Shown one piece after another: positions 1-5,158 of a stretch of 8,382 nt of DNA. Position numbers and translations under genes: made by a program. Origin of the DNA: an uncultured Bryobacteraceae bacterium (lineage in GTDB: Bacteria > Acidobacteriota > Terriglobia > Bryobacterales > Bryobacteraceae); contig CAKZVG010000384.1 of NCBI GenBank assembly GCA_937921835.1, forward strand, positions 1-8,382, written 5' to 3'. The notes under the pieces are model-generated. The model had not been told where the DNA came from, ran no database searches, and saw only the letters and a program-made list of their open reading frames with translations. Position 1 is the stretch's first letter, and the number at the start of each line of letters is the position of its first letter.

Positions 1-108
1 CGGCCCCCCAAGATCTGCTCGCTGGAATCCCCAGCCCGCCGATAAGACTTGTGTGCCCCGCGCCGGGTCGCGGCCCGCCCCGCCCGCCGGCGTCCGGCCC
101 GACAACCC

Positions 109-1134
109 ATGATCTCCCTCAAGCGCCACATCGACCGGCTCGCCGAAGAGCAACTCGCCGCCGCCATCGCCACCTGCCGTGGCGCCCTCTCGGCTATGGG
201 CAGCCACGGCGCCGAGGTCTGCCCTCCCCTGGGACGGGAACTGCGCGAGCGGCTGGAAGGTCTCGCCCGCGACCTCTCCCCCGAGCTCCCGCCCGGCGCC
301 TTGCGCGCGGCCGGGCAGCAGGCCGAAGCCTGCCTCGGCGAATGGAGCAGCCGCACCCGCGATTATTTCCGCCGCAAGACCGACGACGTCAAGGAACTCA
401 TGCTGATCATGGCCCAAACCGCGCAGTCGCTCGGCGAACGCGACCAGCGCTACAACCGCCAGTTCAGCGAATTCACCGGCCGCCTGCGGGCGGTGGCGGA
501 CCTCGACGACCTGGACGAGATGCGCCAGAGCCTGATCCGCGGCGCGGGCGAACTGAAAGCCTGCGTGGACGCCATGGCCTCCGAGAGCAAGCAAACCGTC
601 GCCCGCCTGGAGCAGGAACTGGCCGCCTACCGGGAACGGCTCAAGCAGGCCGAACACGTCCTCTCGATCGACCCCCTGACCGGCCTGCTCAACCGCCGCG
701 GCCTCGAAATCGAGCTTCAGGCCCGCATCGTCGCCGCCAGGCCGTTGACGCTCCTCATGCTCGACCTGAACGGCTTCAAGGAAATCAACGACCGCTACGG
801 CCACGCGGCCGGCGACGAGGTCCTCCGCCAGTTCTCCCAGGAACTCCGCGCCCAGACCCGCCCCACCGACACCGCCGGCCGCTGGGGCGGCGACGAGTTC
901 CTGCTGCTGATCGAAGGTACGCTGGAGGCCGCCAGCAAGCAGCAAGCCCGCCTGCGCGAGTGGGTCTTCGGCGATTATACGGTCGACGCCGCGGGCGGCA
1001 AGCGCAAACTGAGCATCACCGCCGCCATGGGCGCCGCCGAATGGCGCGCCGGCGAATCCGCCGCCGATCTCGTTAACCGCGCCGACTCCAGCATGTACCG
1101 CGACAAGCCCGCTGGCCGCGGCCGCCGCCGTTGA
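109..1134 (+). CDS. Soluble diguanylate cyclase (GGDEF domain) with intact inhibitory site
   Basis: Makes the second messenger cyclic di-GMP from two GTP. From the ATG at 109 the protein has 341 residues. Residues 1-185 are largely helical, charged and coiled-coil-like, with no membrane segment or signal peptide, so it is cytoplasmic; I recognise no named sensory domain there. The catalytic domain spans about 186-338: DPLTGLLNRRG at 188, metal-binding D219 in DLNGFKEIND, and the active loop GGDEF at 260-264. R251-P-T-D254 sits exactly five residues before GGDEF, which is the product-inhibition I-site. The domain ends with an SMYRDKPAGRGR tail like the usual AMYxAKxxGR. The frame stays open to a TTG at 49, but the extra 20 residues are only low-complexity R/P/A, so ATG 109 is preferred; no clear Shine-Dalgarno precedes either. 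No EAL domain is present. It converges on the aldo/keto reductase with a 7-base gap and no visible terminator. Confidence 0.9.
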   Translation: MISLKRHIDRLAEEQLAAAIATCRGALSAMGSHGAEVCPPLGRELRERLEGLARDLSPELPPGALRAAGQQAEACLGEWSSRTRDYFRRKTDDVKELMLIMAQTAQSLGERDQRYNRQFSEFTGRLRAVADLDDLDEMRQSLIRGAGELKACVDAMASESKQTVARLEQELAAYRERLKQAEHVLSIDPLTGLLNRRGLEIELQARIVAARPLTLLMLDLNGFKEINDRYGHAAGDEVLRQFSQELRAQTRPTDTAGRWGGDEFLLLIEGTLEAASKQQARLREWVFGDYTVDAAGGKRKLSITAAMGAAEWRAGESAADLVNRADSSMYRDKPAGRGRRR

Positions 1135-1141
1135 GCCCGCC

Positions 1142-2083
1142 TCAGGCCGTCACTGGTCCTCGCGTCGGCCCCCACTCAGCGGCCAACTCCCGCCCGCGCT
1201 TGGCCAACTCCTGCCGCTCCGCGCCCGACAGCGGCTTGAACCCGCGCGCCACCGCCAGCCCCTGCCGCAGTTCCTCCGGCGTGCGGTAGCCCACGATCGC
1301 CGTCTGCACTCCCGGCAGGCTCCACACGTAGCGCAGCGCGTTGGGATAATCCACCGCCGAGTCCAGCCGCGCCCCGCCGCCTTTCTTCGGGCCGCCCAGA
1401 GCCTTCATCGCCACCACCGCAATGCCCCGCTTGCGCGCCTCCGGCAACAGGGTCTCCTCCAGCCGGTAGATCTGCCGGTCCACGAAATTCAGCACGCACG
1501 TGACAATGGCGACCTCCGTCTCGCCGAACAGCCGGATCATCCGCGACGGCGCCGAGTGCGTAGTCGCGCCGATGTGCCGGATCATGCCCTGCTTTTTCGC
1601 CTCCAGCAACGCCGCCAGCGCGCCGTCCTTGCCGAACACGGCGTCCAGGTCCGGCCAGCGGTCCTCCCGCGCCAGGTTGTGGAACTGCACGCAATCCAGG
1701 TAATCGGTCCGCATGCGCCGCAGGCTCTCGCGGATCTGCGCCATCGCCCCGGCGCGGCCGGCCTCCTCGATCTTCGTCGACAGGAAGACGCGCTCGCGCC
1801 GGCCCTTCAGCGCCGGTCCGAGCAGTTCTTCCGAAGCGCCGTAGTTGGGCGCCGTGTCAATGTAGTTGACGCCGGCCTCGATTCCCTCCGCCACCAGCCG
1901 GTCGACGGTAGCCTGCGGCGCCGCCGGACGCCCCACCTGTTGCGCGCCGAAACTCAGGATGCCGGCTTCCAGCCCCAGCGCGCCAAGCCGCCGGGTGGGA
2001 ATCGCTCCCGCCCCCGGCGAAGCCATCGCGGCCACCGGCGCCGCCGAAACCATCTTTGAAAAACCGCGCCGCGTTAAGCGCAT
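1142..2083 (-). CDS. Aldo/keto reductase with twin-arginine (Tat) signal
   Basis: An NAD(P)H-dependent oxidoreductase of the aldo/keto reductase superfamily (TIM barrel) that interconverts carbonyls and alcohols; the substrate is not predictable. It has 313 residues. The N-terminus carries a Tat signal, T4-RRGFSK, followed by the moderately hydrophobic [17 protein letters not shown], which suggests export of the folded, cofactor-loaded enzyme. The classical catalytic tetrad is complete: D76 (YIDTA), Y81 (NYG), K104 (STK) and H135 (QFHN). The stretch [11 protein letters not shown] (262-272) fits the C-terminal cofactor-binding region. The frame extends 23 codons upstream, but the ATG at 2083 is chosen because GGAAAGGAG lies 8 bases before it and the Tat motif begins there. 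It appears to be transcribed alone from its own promoter. A strictly cytoplasmic enzyme with a non-functional Tat-like leader is the alternative. Confidence 0.9.
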   Translation of the reverse strand: MRLTRRGFSKMVSAAPVAAMASPGAGAIPTRRLGALGLEAGILSFGAQQVGRPAAPQATVDRLVAEGIEAGVNYIDTAPNYGASEELLGPALKGRRERVFLSTKIEEAGRAGAMAQIRESLRRMRTDYLDCVQFHNLAREDRWPDLDAVFGKDGALAALLEAKKQGMIRHIGATTHSAPSRMIRLFGETEVAIVTCVLNFVDRQIYRLEETLLPEARKRGIAVVAMKALGGPKKGGGARLDSAVDYPNALRYVWSLPGVQTAIVGYRTPEELRQGLAVARGFKPLSGAERQELAKRGRELAAEWGPTRGPVTA

Positions 2084-2091
2084 CGCGCCTG

Positions 2092-2100
2092 CTCCTTTCC
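2092..2100 (-). promoter_or_regulatory. Shine-Dalgarno of the aldo/keto reductase
   Basis: On the minus strand GGAAAGGAG precedes the ATG at 2083 with 8 bases between. This is one of only two strong ribosome binding sites in the window. It decides the start over the upstream in-frame codon at 2152. Confidence 0.8.
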
Positions 2101-2123
2101 AGCACAAACCTACCGCAAAGTCC

Positions 2124-2152
2124 GGTATACACGCATTCTCCCGCCCGCGCAA
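2124..2152 (-). promoter_or_regulatory. Candidate sigma-70-type promoter of the aldo/keto reductase
   Basis: Minus-strand TTGCGC (2147-2152) and TATACC (2124-2129) are separated by exactly 17 bases. The -10 box matches TATAAT at 4 of 6 positions and the -35 box at 3 of 6. A transcript starting near 2117 would have a leader of roughly 34 bases containing the strong Shine-Dalgarno. It is prediction by eye, supported by its position in the gap and by the rarity of A/T runs here. Confidence 0.4.
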
Positions 2153-2193
2153 GCGCCGCGGCCCTGGTGGCTTCTATGGCGCCGTCAGCGGCG

Positions 2194-2562
2194 TCACGCC
2201 TCGGGCCCCCACCACAAATATGTGTGGAAGGTGCGCAGCCCGATCAGCCCGCCGCCGAGCGGCTTCGGTTCCACGGCCTTCAGCAGCGGCTTGCCGTCCA
2301 CTGAAAAGCGAATCCCGCCGCCCTGCTTGCGCGCCGCCGCCTGGAACTGGAAGTCGCCCGGATGCGGCCGTTTCCACCACACCGTCGCCACCGACCCAGC
2401 CTTCCCCCCCCGGCCGGGTCCGCCTTCCCGTGCAGCCGCCCTTCCTCCACCCACACCCTTTCGCCCCCCCTCGACCCACCCGTCTTCCATGCCGCGGGAG
2501 AAATCCCAGCTTTGCCCGCAGAGCGCGAGCGGAACCAACGCCACGATCCATGCGACTCGCAT
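2194..2562 (-). pseudogene. Small exported protein, apparently decayed (two compensating frameshifts, shortened)
   Basis: As read, the frame encodes 122 residues. It starts with a signal peptide ([17 protein letters not shown]) and continues [16 protein letters not shown]. The C-terminal half ([20 protein letters not shown], then [14 protein letters not shown]) resembles the end of secreted beta-sandwich proteins of the concanavalin-like or DUF1961 type; this is recalled family resemblance, not a search result. Between a 7-G tract (2464-2470) and an 8-G tract (2404-2411) the frame gives a glycine/arginine-rich low-complexity stretch. The neighbouring frame there reads [18 protein letters not shown], which looks like genuine protein and joins sensibly on both sides. 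GDFQFQ is then followed abruptly by AAARKQGGG, suggesting loss of the middle of the domain, and the end at GPEA looks premature. There is no good Shine-Dalgarno. Sequencing error at the G tracts could mimic the frameshifts but not the shortening. The frame stays open to 2676, but the signal peptide supports ATG 2562. Confidence 0.55.
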
Positions 2563-2660
2563 GCGTTCGATTGTCGCTTGCCGGCCGGCCGCGCGCTGCT
2601 CCGCCCTCGACGCCCTGCTCGCGGTCACCATCGTCATCGTGCCGCCCGCTCCCACAGGCC

Positions 2661-2690
2661 TTGACTCGCCCCCCACCCATCCCGTCTACT
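2661..2690 (+). promoter_or_regulatory. Candidate purE promoter, nearly leaderless
   Basis: TTGACT (2661-2666, 5 of 6 to the -35 consensus) and TCTACT (2685-2690, 4 of 6 to the -10) are 18 bases apart. Only 6 bases separate the -10 box from the purE ATG at 2697, so transcription would start at or next to the start codon. The absence of a Shine-Dalgarno before purE agrees with a leaderless mRNA. The call is by eye. Confidence 0.35.
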
Positions 2691-2696
2691 GCGAGT

Positions 2697-3194
2697 ATGA
2701 ACCCGCAACCCGCCACGCCACTGGCCGCCGTGCTCATGGGCAGCAAGTCCGATTGGGATACGATGAAGCACGCCTCCGCGACGCTGGCGCGCTTCGGCAT
2801 CCCGCACGAGTGCCGCGTTCTCTCGGCGCACCGCACGCCGGCCGAAACCGCCCAGTACGTCTCCACCGCCGAGGAGCGCGGCATCGAAGTGATGATCGCC
2901 GCCGCCGGCGGAGCCGCCCACCTGGCGGGCGTCACCGCCGCCCATACCGTGCTGCCGGTGCTGGGAGTGCCCATCGAAAGCGCCTCGCTCAAGGGGCTCG
3001 ATTCGCTGCTCTCCACGGTGCAGATGCCAGGCGGCATCCCGGTCGGCACGCTGGCGATCGGCAAGCCCGGCGCCATCAACGCCGCGCTGCTGGCGGTCGC
3101 CATCCTGGGCGTGAAGCGGCCCGAGTTGCGCGACAAGCTGCGCGCCTTCCGCCGCGAGCAGGCCCAGAAGATCCTGGCCGAAACACTTGAATAG
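2697..3194 (+). CDS. purE: N5-carboxyaminoimidazole ribonucleotide mutase, class I PurE
   Basis: Moves the carboxyl group of N5-CAIR to carbon 4 of the imidazole ring, giving CAIR, in de novo purine synthesis in the cytoplasm. At 165 residues it has the normal full length for class I PurE. Family signatures in order are VLMGSKSDW (12-20), LSAHRTP with the catalytic histidine H45, [10 protein letters not shown] (69-78), VLGVPIES (88-95), and [18 protein letters not shown] (109-126). Residues S16, D19 and H45 coincide with the numbering I recall for the Escherichia coli enzyme. The partner gene purK, which makes N5-CAIR, is not adjacent here. The frame is open far upstream, but similarity begins at ATG 2697. 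No Shine-Dalgarno is visible, and initiation may be leaderless. The propeller gene begins 26 bases after the stop, so readthrough into the next operon is possible. Confidence 0.97.
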   Translation: MNPQPATPLAAVLMGSKSDWDTMKHASATLARFGIPHECRVLSAHRTPAETAQYVSTAEERGIEVMIAAAGGAAHLAGVTAAHTVLPVLGVPIESASLKGLDSLLSTVQMPGGIPVGTLAIGKPGAINAALLAVAILGVKRPELRDKLRAFRREQAQKILAETLE

Positions 3195-3212
3195 CGCGCC
3201 CTCGGCTATAGT
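3187..3212 (+). promoter_or_regulatory. Candidate promoter of the propeller/VIT-VWA/TPR operon
   Basis: TATAGT at 3207-3212 (5 of 6 to the -10 consensus) stands out in G+C-rich sequence. It sits 8 bases before the ATG at 3221, so the transcript would have almost no leader. The best -35 candidate, TTGAAT (3187-3192), overlaps the purE stop and is only 14 bases away, shorter than the ideal 17. The -10 box is the stronger half of this call. Confidence 0.3.
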
Positions 3213-3220
3213 TGAAAGAC

Positions 3221-5158
3221 ATGACGCGCTGGGCGCCGATGCGGCCAAGGAGGCTCTGGCTCGTGGCCGGGCTTTGCCTGGCCGGACTGTGGCTGTTCTA
3301 CTCGGCGGCGTCCACCCTATGGCAGGCTTCCCAGACCCTGCGCCAGGAGAACGCGCGCCTGCCGGAGGCCGGCCGCATTCCTTTCCACGCCGCCGCGCCC
3401 GAACGCTCCGCGCCCGCCGGCTTCGAGTCCTTCACCGCCCCCTCCGGTTTCCGCGACGCCGCGCTCTTCGGGGGGCGGCTGGTGCTGGGCGGCGCCGCCG
3501 GGCTGACCGAGATCTCGCCCGAAGGGGCCATCGCGGCCGAGCACCGGGTGGGCCTCGAACTCCCGCCCGCCCCCATGACCGCTCTGGCCGCCGCCGCGGG
3601 CGAGGATGGCGAACCCGAGCTGTGGATCGCCACCGCCGGCGAGGGAGTGCTCGTCTACAACGGGCGCGCCTTCCGCCACATCCGCCCGGACGCGCCCGCC
3701 CATCGCGACCTCAACGCAGTGCTGCCGCTGGCCACCGGCCGCGTTCTCCTGGGCAGCGCGAAAACCGGCGTGCTGGTCTACGACGGCGCGGCGCTGGCGC
3801 CCTTCCACCCCGCGCTCTCCGGGCTGCCCGTCACCGCGCTGGCGGGTGGCGACGCCGAACTGTGGGTAGGCACCCTGGACCGCGGCCTGCTTCGCTGGCG
3901 CGCGGGTGAGGTCACCCGCTTCGGCGAGGCCGAGGGACTTCCGGACCGGCAGGTGCTTTCCCTCGCCTTCGACGGCGAACACGCCTTTGCGGGCACCGCG
4001 CTCGGCATCGCCGAGTTCCGCGGCGGACGCTTCGAACGGGTGCTCGCGCCCGGCTTTTTCGCGCGCGCCCTGCTGCTGCGCGGCGATTCCCTCGCCGCCG
4101 GTTCGCTCGAAGAGGGCGTGATCCAGCTTCCGCTCGCAGCGCGCCCGCCGCGCGGTCCGCGCCCGCGCGCCGCCGAAATCTCCGGCGAAATCCGCCGCCT
4201 GGCCGAACTCAACGGCCGCCTCTACGCCCTGACCCCGGATGCGCTGGAACCGATCGAGGGCGGCGAGCGCCTGCCCGCTCACCCCGGACGCCCCCGTCTG
4301 GCCGACCGCAACATCTCCGCCCTTGCGGCGGACTCCTCCGGCCGCCTCTGGGTGGGCTTCTTCGACCGCGGTCTCCAACTGTTTGATCCCGCCGGCGGCG
4401 CCCGCCACATCGAGAACCAACACGTCTACTGCGTGAACCGCGTCGCCCTGGACGAATCCCGCGGCGCCGCCGTCGCCACCGCCAACGGACTGGTGCTCTT
4501 CGACCCGCACGGCAACGAGCGCCAGACGCTCACCCGCGCGCACGGCCTCATCGCCGGCCACGTCACCGACGTCATCCTGCGGGATGGCGAAATCGTGGCC
4601 GCCACCCCCGCCGGCATTACGTTTCTGGACGGCTCCGGCGCGCGCAGCCTGTATGCCTTCCACGGTCTGGTGAACAACCATGTCTATGCGCTGGCGGCAT
4701 CGGGCGAGCGCCTGCTGGCGGGTACGCTCGGCGGGCTGTCGGTGCTCGACTCCGCCGTCGTCCGCGCCAGTTTCACCACCGCCAACTCCGCGCTCGGCCA
4801 CAACTGGATCACCGCGCTCGCGGAAGCCGGCGGGGACTGGTTCGTCGGCACCTACGGCGCGGGCGTGCTGCGCTTCGACGCGGCCGGCCTCTGGCATCGC
4901 TTCTCCGAATTGCCCCCGGGACTGGAGATCAATCCCAACGCCATGACCGTCACTCCGCGCGCCGTCTACGCCGGAACGCTCACCCACGGCCTGCTGGTCT
5001 TCGACCGCTCCGCGTCGCGCTGGCGCCAGGTGGCGCGCGGACTGCCGTCGCTCAACGTCACCGCCGTCGCCGCCCGCGGCGGCCACCTTTATATCGGGAC
5101 CGCCAACGGTCTCGTGCGTGCGCCGGAGGAGGCGCTGTCAGGCGCGCCCATACGATGA
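3221..5158 (+). CDS. Membrane-anchored double seven-bladed beta-propeller protein (two-component-regulator-propeller type)
   Basis: A 645-residue envelope protein. Arginines at 8-11 and a hydrophobic segment at 12-29 form a signal anchor that places the rest outside the cytoplasm. Fourteen repeats of the form LWVGT-xxGLxxF-(D) begin near residues 87, 134, 175, 214, 255, 291, 334, 376, 417, 458, 498, 540, 582 and 623, a period of about 41. Clear copies are LWVGTLDRGLLRW (214), LWVGFFDRGLQLFD (376), WFVGTYGAGVLRFD (540) and VYAGTLTHGLLVFD (582); those at 291 and 334 are degenerate. Fourteen blades fit two seven-bladed propellers, as in the periplasmic sensors of hybrid two-component systems. 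The protein ends right after blade 14, with no Y_Y_Y, kinase, GGDEF or DNA-binding domain, so it cannot signal alone by the usual route. A protein- or glycan-binding role is possible. ATG 3221 is preferred to TTG 3212; ATG 3239 is possible. The stop overlaps the next start by 4 bases. Confidence 0.85.
   Translation: MTRWAPMRPRRLWLVAGLCLAGLWLFYSAASTLWQASQTLRQENARLPEAGRIPFHAAAPERSAPAGFESFTAPSGFRDAALFGGRLVLGGAAGLTEISPEGAIAAEHRVGLELPPAPMTALAAAAGEDGEPELWIATAGEGVLVYNGRAFRHIRPDAPAHRDLNAVLPLATGRVLLGSAKTGVLVYDGAALAPFHPALSGLPVTALAGGDAELWVGTLDRGLLRWRAGEVTRFGEAEGLPDRQVLSLAFDGEHAFAGTALGIAEFRGGRFERVLAPGFFARALLLRGDSLAAGSLEEGVIQLPLAARPPRGPRPRAAEISGEIRRLAELNGRLYALTPDALEPIEGGERLPAHPGRPRLADRNISALAADSSGRLWVGFFDRGLQLFDPAGGARHIENQHVYCVNRVALDESRGAAVATANGLVLFDPHGNERQTLTRAHGLIAGHVTDVILRDGEIVAATPAGITFLDGSGARSLYAFHGLVNNHVYALAASGERLLAGTLGGLSVLDSAVVRASFTTANSALGHNWITALAEAGGDWFVGTYGAGVLRFDAAGLWHRFSELPPGLEINPNAMTVTPRAVYAGTLTHGLLVFDRSASRWRQVARGLPSLNVTAVAARGGHLYIGTANGLVRAPEEALSGAPIR

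Noticed and set aside
1..45. Frame 1 ends in TAA at 43-45 and could be the last 14 codons of a gene entering from the left.
   Set aside because: Fourteen codons with no recognisable motif cannot be told from chance.
49..108. TTG or GTG starts at 49 and 51 that would lengthen the GGDEF protein or open a second 341-codon frame.
   Set aside because: The added residues are low-complexity arginine/proline/alanine with no Shine-Dalgarno. The overlapping frame is arginine/proline-rich throughout, a by-product of high G+C.
1100..1145. Possible bidirectional terminator between the convergent GGDEF and reductase genes.
   Set aside because: G+C-rich palindromes such as GGCCGCGGCC lie inside the GGDEF gene, and there is no hairpin with a T tract in the 7-base gap.
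2180..2193. Hairpin CGCCG-TCAG-CGGCG just after the small minus-strand gene, a possible terminator.
   Set aside because: The stem has only five pairs and no T tract follows. Such stems are common by chance at this G+C.
1866..2696. A long plus-strand frame running into purE that could be a 277-residue N-terminal extension.
   Set aside because: It lies opposite the reductase and the small exported gene, is arginine/proline-rich, and class I PurE is complete from ATG 2697.
3317..5086. A 589-codon open frame antisense to the propeller gene.
   Set aside because: It lacks domain motifs and has biased low-complexity composition. The plus strand has fourteen clear repeats, so the antisense frame is a G+C effect. 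The same holds for antisense frames at 2634-3248, 5194-5760, 5899-6729 and 7364-7930.
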